64,000 bases of DNA from Silurus meridionalis (GCF_014805685.1 NC_060901.1:21249905-21313904); one strand, 5' to 3'; counted from the stretch's first letter, positions 48,566 through 60,338 are shown. The notes: generated from the letters alone by a model not told the origin. Numbers and translations are program-made.

Positions 48566-48829
48566 TCAATTTTACATCTATGTGATAGAAACTGTGGCCT
48601 GAAATGAAAAAAAAAGATGTGTGTGTGTTTTGATATTTCCAATGAAAGAGCATCTCATTTGCATATTCAAATTTGGCCTCTTTTTGAATTATTCATCCCT
48701 TACGTTCATTCTTCACACAATCGGCCTCGTAATGAAAGACAGAAACAAAGAAGGGAGGAAGAAAGAAGGGAGGAAGCGGCACGGTTGTTTTATCTCCATC
48801 TGCAAAAGGGAAAGAAGAGGTTTCATTAA

Positions 48830-49110
48830 AGTGGTGAAAACCCAGTGGAAGATGTTCTGCTAGATTTTGTGGGAGATTTTATTCAGCCACAAGGTTGTGA
48901 GGAAGATGAGGAGGCTCGGGGTGACGTTCCAGTTCATTCCGAAGGTGTTCAATATGGTAGCAGCTCTATATAACATCCAATCCATGGAAAGCAGATCTTC
49001 ATGAAGCTGGCTTTGGTGCCTCCTAGTTCTCCTTGTGAAGGGAAAATTCAACACTAAGCACAATTGTGACTGAAAAAGTCGGGTGTCCTAATACTTTTGC
49101 CACACCATGG
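48830..49110 (-). repeat. Tc1-related non-autonomous repeat
   Basis: GTGGAAGATGTTCTGCTAGA, AGATGAGGAGGCTCGGGGTG, CATGGAAAGCAGATCTTCAT and an end reading GTCGGGTGTCCTAATACTTT. Confidence 0.68.
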
Positions 49111-49259
49111 ACCATTCTCAGGAGAAGAAATCATCGGACCTGAAATGGGGTCTGGAAAATGGATATAAGTGGTCTCAAATTTAAAAAAAGAGGGACGACG
49201 AGTCGTGGAAAGAAAGAACGAGTTTCTATTCATTGATAAGACCATCTCTTGGAGGACTT

Positions 49260-49400
49260 CATCTTCATTTTATTGCACTTCCTTTAGGGAAACTCGAGAT
49301 CTTTCACACACATCCAACCAATAAAAAGAAGATCTTCATGGAACTGGCTTCGAGCACAGGTTTGGGTCTAGATGAAGTTGTCCCAATACTTTTGCTATAC
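49260..49400 (-). repeat. Tc1-related repeat, 3' half
   Basis: CTCGAGATCTTTCACACACA, TCCAACCAATAAAAAGAAGA, GATCTTCATGGAACTGGCTT and TTGTCCCAATACTTTTGC. Confidence 0.62.
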
Positions 49401-49671
49401 AATTCATGCCAATGGCCTTTCTTAGAATTTATATAAAAGCAATCAGTTTTCCTGAAGGCCCCGTGGTGTGCACACGTGCTTGTTGACAGAAGCGTATAAA
49501 GCAGGAGATGCTTCGCTATGGTTACGCCATATTGAACTTTGCCCCCTCTTTGTGAAGAACAATTCCGACTGCCATCATTAGACCGAAGGTGACCGATACA
49601 CAGGGGACACTCCAGGCTGAATAGGAAGTAGCATGACATTAAATCAGTGGTGTCTGCAGCTTCACAGAAAT

Positions 49672-49673
<2 letters not shown>

Positions 49674-49733
<60 letters not shown>
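49674..49733. repeat. (GT)n microsatellite
   Basis: About 30 GT units, intergenic. Confidence 0.95.
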
Positions 49734-49736
<3 letters not shown>

Positions 49737-49869
49737 CGGGCGGGCGAGAGATCGGTCGGTGCAGTGCCTCGTATGTAAATGAAAATACTTTACCTTATAA
49801 GGGTCTCTCCACATCTCCATGCTCCTGATAAAGAAAGGAAAGCAGTTATTACATGCTGCAATATGGTGC

Positions 49870-50530
49870 ATTATTGACGCATGAACTTCAAAGTGGTTCC
49901 TCAAGGTTCTCCTTCCAAACGCCCCAAGAACATACTAATCTCTAAACCGGATATGATCTTGTTGGACATCCCGTTCCATTCAAGTGGTTCCATTCTAGAT
50001 CCCATAATCTCAGCTGCCAAAGAGCTGCTGCATAGCACAGTCCTGCCACCACCAATCTTCCAGAAAGATCTAACTTGGTCTCATTAGATCATCTTTGTGC
50101 TGATGCCAAAATAATTAATGCCTCATAATTTCAGGGGTTTTGCATATTCACCATCAAGGTGCTCCTGTTCCATGCAAACACCCCAAGAACATCACCAATT
50201 CCCATTTTTGTCAGGGTTTTGAGGAACCGGCACGATCATGACTGTTATGTCGTTTTTGTCATCTTTCCACTCAGTTATTTAATTCCTCAAAGCATCCCTG
50301 TCCCCCATCCCTTTTTTTATCTGAAGACCTGGCTCTCAACTGATGTTCCAAATCATTCCATAGGTTTCCACTGGAGTCAGGGCTCAGTTGAAGGTCACTG
50401 CAGTTCTTCTACAACACACTCCATCACACCATGTCTGCATGGACCTCGCTTTGTACACATTGGCAGTGGAACTCTCAAACATTGTAGCAGGAACATGAAC
50501 ATTTCCCAGAGCTGAGAACAAACCCTAATA
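49870..50530 (-). mobile_element. Probable decayed DNA-transposon sequence
   Basis: The segment has the wording of old Tc1-like transposase genes read in antisense: TAACTTGGTCTCATTAGATC, CTGGCTCTCAACTGATGTTC-like runs, and repeats of CCCCAAGAACAT. It is continuous with the clearer fragment after it. The family is uncertain. Confidence 0.4.
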
Positions 50531-50579
50531 ACGAATCCAGCTCCTTCTCAGTTCTTCATCACACCACACTTCTTTCACT

Positions 50580-50870
50580 GCATCACATTCTGCATTCGAG
50601 GGAGCGTTCTCCTGTCATCCAGCTTCATCTATCAAGCTGTCAGATAGTGATACGTAATTCATCTCTCCAGAGGAGACGTTTTTTACAGCACAGGAACACA
50701 CTGGTGGTGAGCTTTACATCACTCCAACCAAGACTTTGTATTGTGACAATTCTTGTGAGTGGCTGAAAACAGGGAGAGCTTTCATGAAGCTTCTGATCTC
50801 CATACAGGACAGTAGCATCTGATGCTCCATGATTTGCTTCAAGGATATTGATTTTGTTCATTATTGTACA
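50580..50870 (-). mobile_element. Tc1-like transposase gene fragment, antisense
   Basis: TTCATCTCTCCAGAGGAGAC, GGTGAGCTTTACATCACTCC and AGAGCTTTCATGAAGCTTCT correspond in order to the CTCCAGAGAACGCG, GTGCTTTACACCACTGC and CCATTCCATGAAGCTCT stretches of common fish Tc1-like elements on the minus strand. The reading frame is broken. Confidence 0.65.
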
Positions 50871-50892
50871 TTTGAAGTATCTTAGCGATCAT

Positions 50893-51300
50893 CCCATCCA
50901 TCCATCCATCCATCCATCCATCCATCCATTAATCCATTGATCTCTCTATCCATTCCTCTCCATCCATCCATTCATCCATCCCTCTCCATCCATAGATGGA
51001 GGAATGAAGATGAATAATGAATCCATCCATCCATCCATCCATCCATCCATCCCTCTATCCATCCCTCTCCATCCATAGATGGATAAATGAAGTTAAATAA
51101 TGAATCCTTTCATCCATCCATTCATTCTTCCCTCTCCTTCCATCTATTAATCCTCTCCATCTATCCATCAATCCCTCTCCATCCATCCATCCATCCATTT
51201 CATCCATCTACCTATTAATCCACTATATCCATCCATTCATTAATTCCATCCATCCATCCTCTCCATCCACCCATTAATTTTCTCCATCCCATTCTTTCCC
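50893..51300. repeat. (CATC)n array
   Basis: Interrupted CATCCATC tetranucleotides, with two inverted ATAGATGGAGGAATGAAGAT-like inserts at about 50993 and 51074 that are near-copies of each other. Confidence 0.93.
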
Positions 51301-51629
51301 TCTCCATCCCTCTTCACTCCTCCCCTCTGCTCGTTCGCCTCGCCACGTTGCTCGTCACGTGACGCCGAGCGCTCGCTCAAAAATCTCAGCGACATTCAGG
51401 CGACACTCGGGCGCGCATCATCATCATCATCGCTCGTGGTAAACCGGCGGCGGAGGCGGAGGCGGCACGCGAGCTTTCGTCCACCTTTCGAGCGAAACAT
51501 CCGGGTGTCGCGCGCGTCCGCGCTCGCGTAATGCGCAGTCGCGGCGCTGCAGCCGTTCCGGCGATTTGAGGAGGTGGTAGTGGTGAAGGAGGAGGGCGGA
51601 GAGACCGGAGGGACCGGAGAGACCGGAGA

Positions 51630-51824
51630 GTGCCAGAGACACCGAGACGCAGCGGGACGTTGATTTTGGGCAAAGCTTCATACACTTGGAAGCACTGGAA
51701 GAAAAAAAAAATAAGAGAAAAGAAAGGGGAGAAAAAAAAACCGCGCATCCTGGTTCGCATGCAGGCTGAAGACATGGACGCGGAGGAGACGGTGGACACG
51801 CGCGTCCTGAGATGCCATAAATAA
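51630..51824 (+). other. Possible upstream ORF in the STXBP5 leader
   Basis: An ATG at 51630 opens a 64-codon frame ending TAA at 51822-51824. Internal in-frame ATGs at 51759 (21 codons) and 51774 give shorter forms. It ends 234 bp before the STXBP5 start. It matters only if transcription starts upstream of it. The composition is Lys-rich because of an A-rich run, so a functional peptide is unlikely. Confidence 0.3.
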
Positions 51825-52058
51825 GAACAGCGATGCGAGCTCGAGCGGCTTCCCCTCCTTCCCACCTCCCCCATCTCTCCCCCTGAACCGTTGATATCTC
51901 GTCTCAGGTGCCTGGTCCTTCTTGACGCAGTGTGTGTGCGCGCGAGCGCGCGCGCGGGTGCGTGTGTGTTTGCGGGTGCGTGTGTGCATTTGCGCGCGTG
52001 TGTGTGTGTGCGCGCGCGCTTGAACTCGGGAGGGGGGTGAAGGTGGAGGAAAGCGGAA

Positions 52059-52205
52059 ATGAAGAAGTTTAATATTCGAAAGGTGCTGGACGGCTTGACG
52101 GCGGTTTCCTCACCTTCTGCGTTGTCGCATTTGGGGCCAGGGGCCAAGGAGAACGACTTCATCCTGCCGGAGACGCTCCAGTCCGAGCACTTCCAGCTCT
52201 GCAAG
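52059..52205 (+). CDS. STXBP5: STXBP5 coding exon 1
   Basis: 147 nt, 49 codons from ATG to donor AAG|GTGGGT, phase 0. The context AAATGAAG is acceptable. The start residues MKKFNIRKVLDGLTA are near-identical to vertebrate tomosyn (MRKFNIRKVLDGLTA), which fixes the start. Confidence 0.95.
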
Positions 52206-52225
52206 GTGGGTGAGCAATTACTGAG

Positions 52226-52270
<45 letters not shown>

Positions 52271-52595
52271 ATACCCGTACACACTGGATTCAACCGTGCG
52301 CGCGCCGGGTTCCCACCTTTGATGCCAAGCGTGTTTAATTAGCGTGGATTAAACCCCTTTCTGTGTCCACCGAAGGACTCAAATTCTTTATGAATAGATG
52401 CACTACACACGCACACACACACACACACGCACGCACGCACGCGCACATACAGTGCAATTTTTACGCACGGTCCGTATTTATCTATAGACAAATTAAATGT
52501 TCAGTTGTGCATACACGAAAATGTGTGTGCGTGTGTGTGCGTGCGCAATTGATGTATATGCGTGCATAGTGCACTGGGGTGTGTAGAGCGGTGAG

Positions 52596-52627
<32 letters not shown>

Positions 52628-52715
52628 CAGCAAACATCCAACATCTGGCCTAATCTGTTGTGTTCGGGATTATGTCAGTCTGTCAGTACAATTGATTTCT
52701 GGCACTCCTGACTAA

Positions 52716-52775
<60 letters not shown>

Positions 52776-53063
52776 TCACACACACACACACACACACACC
52801 AGCAATGATGCAGAGCAGCCTGAAGAACATAGGAAGCACCAGAATAACAGACAGATAGATGAATAGGTTGATAGAGGAAGAGAGATGATTCCAGCACCAT
52901 GTTGCAAAAGATTTACTGTAACATCCTGCATTTACCGCTTCGTTCTTCATGTGTTTCACCTTCAGACTGTTCGCCATGGGTTTCCATACCAGCCATCTTC
53001 CATGGCCTTTGACCCGGTCCAGAAAATACTTGCCATCGGGACCCAGAGCGGAGACTTGCGGTT
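52059..53063 (+). CDS. STXBP5: STXBP5 (tomosyn-1), coding exons 1-2 (3' part missing)
   Basis: Start of the syntaxin-binding WD40 protein tomosyn-1, which competes with synaptobrevin for syntaxin/SNAP-25 through a C-terminal R-SNARE and so limits vesicle fusion. The CDS is join(52059..52205, 52966..53063, ...), and later exons are beyond the window. Exon 1 gives FNIRKVLDGLTA, then a variable linker, then ETLQSEHFQLCK. Exon 2 gives TVRHGFPYQPSSMAFDPVQ and KILAIGTQSGDLRL, the first WD40 blade. Both match STXBP5/STXBP5L. The paralogue STXBP5L is a possible alternative, but ADGB next door favours STXBP5. The protein is normally near 1150 aa, so only about 7% is here. Confidence 0.92.
52228..52269. 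repeat. (AATC)n microsatellite
   Basis: About ten AATC units, 23 bp after the exon 1 donor. Confidence 0.93.
52595..52800. repeat. (CA)n, (CT)n and (CA)n in STXBP5 intron 1
   Basis: (CA)n at 52598-52625, (CT)n at about 52718-52770, then (CA)n at about 52775-52799, all within the 760 bp intron. Confidence 0.94.
52966..53063 (+). CDS. STXBP5: STXBP5 coding exon 2
   Basis: 98 nt, phase 0 to 2. Acceptor TTTCACCTTCAG, donor TT|GTATCC. It encodes the start of the WD40 propeller (FDPVQKILAIGTQSG). Confidence 0.93.
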
Positions 53064-54840
53064 GTATCCTTTATACTCAAGTGCGTCTTGCTGACTCGGC
53101 ATGTGTGCTGCTTTTTAGAGATCACCTGTAAGTACCTTTTCAAACCTTTTGCATCATACTGACTATCAGACTCTATGGAAAAGCATCCACGTGTCCCGTC
53201 GTGATCCTGAACGTGAAGCCAATTTCATGAAAGATTTGTGTGATCCCTCCTGTTTTAGTTGTTAGTGAGACTCTGGAGAACTCTTTTGAGTGTAGAAACG
53301 ACCCTTTTAGTTTGCGACTAAACCTTATTTGATGGTCAGGATTAGTGAATGAAGGCGAACGAAGGAAATAAAAGGAAACATGCAGCTATAGATTTTGATC
53401 AAAGCTTCAACGATGAACCTCAGCTCTCAGAATAAATTCTAGAATACGCTATTTTTTCCACTACATGCTGAATCTGTACAGTCTGCAAGTCCGCAGTCTC
53501 CACTGTTGCTCGGTTATACGGTATCCAGTTTGAATTCTTTACTCTCAAGCTCGTTCTTACTTCTCAGTATTTTGTCTGTCTCAGCTTTTTTCTCCCCCCT
53601 CCTTCTTGCCCATGAGGATGATAGAAAGTGGCAGATCAAGAGGCCAAAGCAGCAGAGCCGTCTAGAAGATTACCGAACAAAAGAATAAAGAGAAGTGTAC
53701 AGTTTCATGCCTTTGGGCTTCTGCAGTGTGATCTTGAGAGGAAAAAAAAATCAGGCTGTTTGCAGTTTTCTTGGTAAAGCAGGAAAATTTGCTTATGTGT
53801 ATATGTTTATATATACAATGTTTTGGCGAGCCAGCCAGGAGTCAAACCTAGAATCTTCTGTATTGAGAATTGAGCCACTTAATTGTAATGTCTACTCGGA
53901 CATGGGGTCTGAGTTATGACAAATGGTTGGTCTAAATACTGGATTCTGATTGGCTGGAAGTTCAAGTTGTTTGCATTTGCCAGTTAAATCGAACCCGAAT
54001 CGAAACATAATAACATCTGATTCCATCCAGAGTAAAACAGACATTGTAGACATTTCCTAAAGACCTTCTTATGGTGATTTTTTTTTTTTTTTTTGTGAGG
54101 CACAAGATGAAAACGAGACAAAAACGAGAAATAGGAAGAAAAAAACAGCACCAGGTGTTAACTGCAACAGTTTACGAGTCGAAACGCAGCACTGATGCAC
54201 TTTCTCGTAGAAATAAATGGAATTTGATGCCACTACTTTGTCTCTGGGTGCGATTCGAAAGCAGCAGGATTCCAGACGTAGCAGTTTGTGTCGTGTATAA
54301 AACGCGTAAAGAAAAAGGAAAAGATGTGTTCGGACAGTTTCGTTTTGAAAATATTGTCTTTTTTTTAGACTTTGCAGGGATGAAATATTTTTGCTGAAAC
54401 CTGAAATCCTCTTTTCACGCTCGAACAAAAAAAACACAGCTAAGACGTGTTCAGGATGTGCAGTCGGACTCGAGGATTTCGTCGTCATTCAGACCGAAAT
54501 CTGTGGCTCTTAATGTATCTAAAGTGGCAGAGGGTTGAGATTGTGTGAAAAAAGGTTAATGAGAAAGAGAATGTGAGACTTGAGTGAGAGAGAGAAATCC
54601 ATCCAAATTTGTATTTTTGTCTCAAAACGAGCTCTAAAGACTCTCGCATGTTTCCAATGTCGGATGAACCGAGCTGTCCTGCGTTTCTCGTCATTTTTTA
54701 CTCATCCCAGGACACTTTTCACTTTTTAGTTACAGCTGCATGCAGGAAGCAACAAAAGAGGTTTAGCTTTTTTCCTCTTTAACAACCTTATAAAATATTC
54801 ACTTGTCTGTATGTGTGTCGTAAAAAGTAGCTAAACTTTG
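53064..54840. other. STXBP5: STXBP5 intron 2, 5' part
   Basis: No further exon found: no text encoding the next tomosyn segment (RPGVECYCQHDS-like). A dispersed-repeat fragment lies at 53935-54065 (GGATTCTGATTGGCTGGAAG, GATTCCATCCAGAG), followed by poly(T) at about 54077-54095. Confidence 0.6.
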
Positions 54841-54849
54841 CCTGTCACG

Positions 54850-55090
<241 letters not shown>

Positions 55091-55149
55091 AATCACTCTC
55101 TCTATCGATCAGATTCTCCAAAAAAACAACATAAACAGCATTATGATAA

Positions 55150-55620
55150 GCAATAACAGCGTCCCATTCCACATTTAGTCTCCATTCTCTCTTATAATTA
55201 GCTCCACTCTTCTGGACAGATGTTCCTCTAGATTTTTTTTGGGAGATTTGGGAGATTTCATCCAGCCACAATTGCATTAAAATCAGGTACTGATGTAGGT
55301 GAGGAGGACCGGAGGTGCAGTCAGAGTAAAAAAAAAAAAAAATTCATCCCACTAGGGTTTAAGCTCTATAGGAGGCCACTCAAGATCTTCCATGCACATC
55401 GAACTCCTGGAAAGCAGATGTTCATGGTGCGCTTGATGTCCGGAACAGGGTTGGGTCTCGTAGTTGGAGCGAAGCGGAAAAATAACTGTGCTCCTCGATC
55501 CCAAGTTCCCTGGGGGAACAATTTAACAAAGAAGCAAAGAGAAGATAAAATAATTGGGTGTCCCAATACTTTTGGAAAGATGCATATTTCTCAATATAGG
55601 GTGCGAATACTTTTGGCCCA
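55150..55620. repeat. Tc1-related non-autonomous repeat, nearly full
   Basis: CCCATTCCACATTTAGTCTC, AGCTCCACTCTTCTGGACAG, GTTCCTCTAGATTTTT, AGGCCACTCAAGATCTTCCA, GGAAAGCAGATGTTCATGG and two 3' ends: GGGTGTCCCAATACTTTTGG and GTGCGAATACTTTTGGCCCA. Confidence 0.72.
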
Positions 55621-55624
55621 CACA

Positions 55625-55828
55625 ATGTCTCTTTCTTTCTTTCTCCCTCTATTTCTCTTTCTCTTTTTCACTTTCTACCTATCGATTAGTTTTTCTCTCT
55701 CTCTTTCTCAATTTGTCTCTCTCTTTGTCTTTCTTTCATCCTCCCTGTTCTTCTTTCACTCTCACTTTTTCTCTCTGTGTCTCGAATACGTTATTTCTGT
55801 TGCTCTTCCTTTCCTGTCTTTCTTGTGT

Positions 55829-55884
<56 letters not shown>

Positions 55885-56464
55885 TTTCATTCTCTCCCTT
55901 TTCCATTTCCTTCATTGTCTATTAGTCTTTGTCTCTCTATCACTCTCTTATTCTTTCTTCTTCCTGTTTCTCTCTCTCATTTTTCTCTCTGTATCTCAAT
56001 CACCTTCTCTTTTCTGTCGTTCTAGTGTATTCTCTCCTTCTCTCTTTTTCGCTCTGTATGTATGGCTTTTGCCATCTTTCCGTCTCTCTCTTTCCTTCTC
56101 TTTCATCCTCCCACACTTTTCTTTTTATCTCTCTTTCTCTCTCCTATTCTCTCCCATTTTTTCTCCTCTCTTCTCTTTCTTCTATCTTTCTCTATCGCTC
56201 ATCCTTTCTCACCTTTTCACTCTTGCACCCCTCTCTTATGTCTTTTCTTTCTTCTTCTTCTCTCACTTTTTCTCTTCATCTCGCTCTCTTCTCTCTCTTC
56301 TTTCTCTTTCTCATCCTCGCTCACTTTTTCTTTTTATCTTGCTTCTCGTTCTTTTTCCCCTTTCTCCTCCTCTCCTAATTTTCCTCTCTTTTCTCCCTCT
56401 CTTCTTTCTTTCTTTATTTCTCTCTCAAGCTCTCTCACCTTTTTCTCTTTTATTCCTCTCTTTT

Positions 56465-56535
<71 letters not shown>

Positions 56536-56699
56536 CTCTCTCTCTCTCTCACCGTCTTTTTCTTTTCATCCCTCTCCTCTTCATCACTTTTTTCTCTCTC
56601 ACATTTCCTCTATTCTCTCTCTTTTATTTTCTACATTTCTCTCTAAAATTAAATAAATAAATACTAATAATAAATGCAAATAAATAAAAAAATCTCTTT

Positions 56700-56757
<58 letters not shown>
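55625..56757. repeat. Long polypyrimidine tract with (CT)n and (TTTC)n
   Basis: About 1.1 kb almost free of purines. (CT)n is at about 55830-55877, (TTTC)n at about 56465-56535, (CT)n at about 56705-56757. The 412-codon open frame across it is Ser/Leu/Phe only and is not a gene. Confidence 0.94.
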
Positions 56758-56760
<3 letters not shown>

Positions 56761-57164
56761 AACTTTCTCCAAGTCCTTCAGTTATTAAGCATAAAGCAGT
56801 ACCATGTAAACTTTGGCCTTTTTTTCAATAGAGAGGGAGAGAGTTGTTGTTGTGTGGGGCAGGAGGAAGAGCTCTTACATAAGAGCTAAAAATAATCAGA
56901 CTTTATTGCTGCCGCAGCCGCAGCCGTCTCCCCAGTAACGTGCCTTCAGAGGAATATCAAACCGAAAAAAAGCATCGATAGAAATATGAAGGATCCATGT
57001 CCCGTGTCAGACGGATTCAGGACCACGGAGAGCGTCTGGGGTCTATCTCCTTATGCGTGTTGTAGGACGAGAGTCGTGTCCCCAGTGAGACGTAGCTCTG
57101 AGACGACGTGGACGTGGAGAGTCTTTAAATACTAATATTAAATTATGAAGGTATGAATGCACAC

Positions 57165-57325
57165 TGAATAGTCAAAAGTTTGTGGACACGCCGTTCCACA
57201 TTTAGGTTCTATTCACTCTTATAATAAGCGCCACTCTTCTTCTGGAAAGATGTTCCACATGACCATTTCATTGAGATCTGTGAGATTGCATAAAGGTGTT
57301 AGTAAAGTGAGGCACTGATGTTGGT
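57165..57325 (-). repeat. Tc1-related repeat fragment
   Basis: AAAAGTTTGTGGACACGCCG, TTCCACATTTAGGTTCTATT, TATAATAAGCGCCACTCTTC and GTAAAGTGAGGCACTGATGT. Confidence 0.65.
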
Positions 57326-57479
57326 GATGTCTAGTCTGGAGTCTAGACCCTTTCTGTCTAGTCAGGAGGATCTCTTTTTTCATCTGCCCGATCTTGTCTC
57401 GTCTCATCTCTCGTCTCACTCTTCACGTTCAAGTTTTGCCATTATGTAAATAATTGAAAGATTTACTTTTATTTCATGA

Positions 57480-57875
57480 ATTTATTTTTTAGGTCTGGGC
57501 ACCATTAGATTGCTATAATAACCTCCACTCTTCTGGAAAGATTTAATTCCTTCCATTTTTAAAATCAGGTACTGAGGTGAGGCCTGGGGATGATGTTCCA
57601 AAAAATCCCAAAGGTGTTCAATAGGATTTAAGCTCAATGGCAGACCATTAAGGATCTTCCACACACATCCAACCTCATGGAAAGTAGATCTTCATGGAAC
57701 AGTGCACTTAGTGTCATGCTGGAACAGGTTTTAGTTCTCCTTTAGTTCTCATGGTACAGCATCCAACGACGTCTTACACAATTGTGTGCCTCCAAGATTG
57801 TTGTTACAGTTTAAAGGAGAACCACATCTATCTGAAAAAAGTCGGGTGTCCAAATACTATTGGCACCAGAAAGCC
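57480..57875 (-). repeat. Tc1-related non-autonomous repeat, nearly full
   Basis: CCACTCTTCTGGAAAGATTT, AAAGGTGTTCAATAGGATTT, CATTAAGGATCTTCCACACA, CATCCAACCTCATGGAAAG, GTCATGCTGGAACAGG and the end GTCGGGTGTCCAAATACTAT. The phrase AAAGGTGTTCAATAGG is a standard part of fish Tc1-like elements, which supports this origin for the whole family. Confidence 0.75.
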
Positions 57876-57988
57876 GTGTCTGAGTCAGAAACCGAAACAA
57901 AAATATCATAATTTTCATAATTGTATTTTGTAAAAGGATAATTTTTCTTGTGGCTGTGTGATACTGTAGATCTCATATAGGTGCAGAT

Positions 57989-57989
<1 letters not shown>

Positions 57990-58051
<62 letters not shown>

Positions 58052-58152
58052 GGGGTGTGGGGGTGGTTTAAAACTGGACATGGCTGAACATTGCGTGGCC
58101 TGTTGAGTCATTGCTTTTTAATGCTTTAATGCTAAGTTGAGACAGACAGACA

Positions 58153-58198
<46 letters not shown>
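57990..58198. repeat. (GT)n and (CA)n
   Basis: (GT)n at about 57990-58048 and (CA)n at about 58153-58198. They are inverted with respect to each other, 105 bp apart, and could pair in RNA. Confidence 0.94.
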
Positions 58199-58199
<1 letters not shown>

Positions 58200-58371
58200 A
58201 TATAGACCAGGGCTCTGATTGTGTCTTTATGCCTGAGTGGATATGAATCCTGCCTGTTAGACTGTGATGTCAGATACACATCATGGTAAAGACAGACGGG
58301 AAAGAATTCTGTGTATGTGTATGTTTTACCTTGAACCAATCCCATGCTCTTTTACACAGGCAAGTTTTTTT

Positions 58372-59105
58372 TAAATACTGACTCCTTCAGGAACACTGAC
58401 TCCTTAGAAAACATTGATTTCTTCAGAAGCACAAATTTCCTTCAGAAACACTGATTCCTTCAGAAATACTGATTTCTATAAAAACACAGACTTCTACAGA
58501 AACACTGACTTTAAAAAACAAAACAAAATGACTCCCTCTAGAACACTGACTCCCTCAGGAACACTGACTCATCCAAAAATCTTAACTCCTCCAGAAACAT
58601 AGACTGCTCAGGAAAACTAACTCCTCCAGAAACACTGACTCTGCAAGAAACACAAATTCTTTCAGAAACACTGACTCCTTCAGGAACACCGGCTTCTCCA
58701 GAAACACAGACTCTTCCAAAAATCTTAACTTTTGAAGAAAAACCGACTGCTCCAGAAACAGACTGCTCAAAAAAACAAACTCCTCTAGGAACACTGACTC
58801 CCTAAGAAACACAAATTCTTTCAGAAACACTGACTTATCCAGAAACACAGACTCTTCCAACAACAGTGACTCCTCCAGAAACACTGACTCCTTTAGGAAC
58901 ATTGACTCCTTTGGGAAAACCGATTACTCCAGAAACACAGACTCCTTCACAAACACAAATTCCTCCAGACACACTGACTCCTTTAGGAACACTGACTCCT
59001 TTAGGAACACTGACTCCTTCAGGAACACTGACTCCTTCAGGAACACTGACTCCTTCAGGAACACTGATTACCCCAGAAACTGAGACTCTTCCAGAACCTT
59101 GACTC
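58372..59105. repeat. 18 bp minisatellite (GGAACACTGACTCCTTCA)
   Basis: About 40 units of (G/A)GAACACTGACTCCTTCA, diverged at the left (58372-58860) and cleaner at the right (58970-59065). The period is a multiple of three, so both strands stay open with a six-residue repeat; this explains the 106-codon frame. STXBP5 intron 2. Confidence 0.93.
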
Positions 59106-59388
59106 CTGCAGCAACACTATTGAGACAGTCTATAGACACTGTATGGACAAAAGAGCAAAAGATCTGGAAGGTCTAGAGTTTGAAGTGTCGTCCTTCTTTT
59201 TTCTCTCTTCATGTTTATACACCTACTTATACTTTCCTCTTCTTGTTCTCGTTCTCGTTCTCTTTTTTTATTATTCTTTCGCTTCTGTCTCTTGCATTTG
59301 CTTGGAGCGCTCAGGCGTCCGGTGTCAGAGGTGCTGAATGTGGCAATAAAAGATTCTTCAGTAGCAATCGTTCTTTCCGCCTGGCCTC

Positions 59389-59390
<2 letters not shown>

Positions 59391-59442
<52 letters not shown>

Positions 59443-59512
59443 GCCTGAATCAAAGCTGCAGATTTTGTGTCAAATGGTCAAATTTGTCAGATATTTTTTG
59501 TCCTCTTTAAGA

Positions 59513-59563
<51 letters not shown>
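59391..59563. repeat. (CA)n and (CT)n
   Basis: (CA)n at about 59391-59441 and (CT)n at about 59516-59563. Confidence 0.95.
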
Positions 59564-59566
<3 letters not shown>

Positions 59567-59964
59567 TTTCTATGTCGTTTTTTCCCTCTCTCCTCTTTTT
59601 CTCGCTCTCTCTTTTCGTAACGATTTCCAGATCCCCTGTTCCTCCTCGCGCTGCTGCAGAGTCATGCATTTCTAATGCGTCGTTGCAGACAGCGGTGTGT
59701 GCGTGCCCCCTTTCACTTCTGCCCTTCTTCCTCGCATCCATCATGTTGTGATCGTTTTTTTTCATGTAATTCAAAAACAAACGCACAGAAACCTTACGAT
59801 GAGACGAGATGAAAGGAGACAAGACGAGGCATGATGAGACGAGACAAGATATAAAGATGTGGCCATGTGTCTCATTCGCTCAGGCCTTGGGTATTGCGGC
59901 GAATAGCTGTGTTTTGTATCTCTGATCAAATTGTCATGGTGCTTGAAAACGAGGGAAAAAGAAA

Positions 59965-59966
59965 GC

Positions 59967-60024
<58 letters not shown>

Positions 60025-60170
60025 GAGATCGAGAGAGAAAGAAAGAGAGAATGAGGGAAAAGCAAGAAAACACAAGTAAAAGGATTAGGGATGATGCTGC
60101 TGAGCGTCACACCCACACTTCTCCTTCTAGGTACTGGCTGATGTTCAGAGCACATGCGTCATCATTGCAT

Positions 60171-60232
<62 letters not shown>

Positions 60233-60305
60233 AATATGTATAGATTCAAACTGGCACGTTTCCTCACGTTACATGGAATTGCGTTTATAGTGTAGCACAT
60301 TGACG

Positions 60306-60338
<33 letters not shown>

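Larger units (their letters stand above)
51330..52210 (+). promoter_or_regulatory. STXBP5: STXBP5 CpG-island promoter and 5' UTR
   Basis: Sudden rise in CpG density in an otherwise CpG-poor window (GACGCCGAGCGCTCGC, GGCGGCGGAGGCGGAGGCGG, TCGCGCGCGTCCGCGCTCGC). It spans the region before and through coding exon 1. It includes a CACGTGACG E-box at about 51356-51364, a (GCG)n block, and alternating CG/TG purine-pyrimidine (51931-52019) that could adopt Z-DNA. No TATA box in good context; the start site is not fixed by sequence. Confidence 0.7.

Noticed and set aside
51630..51824. A 64-codon upstream frame as a real small protein
   Set aside because: Lys-rich stretch caused by an A-rich run. It is kept only as a possible upstream ORF because the transcription start is not known.
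55418..56656. 412-codon open frame on the + strand
   Set aside because: It crosses a polypyrimidine tract and encodes almost only Ser/Leu/Phe/Pro. No splice sites, no domain; a by-product of C/T-only sequence.
58582..58902. 106-codon repeat protein on the - strand (SVFLEE-type repeats)
   Set aside because: Translation of an 18 bp minisatellite inside a STXBP5 intron, with no start context or splice signals.
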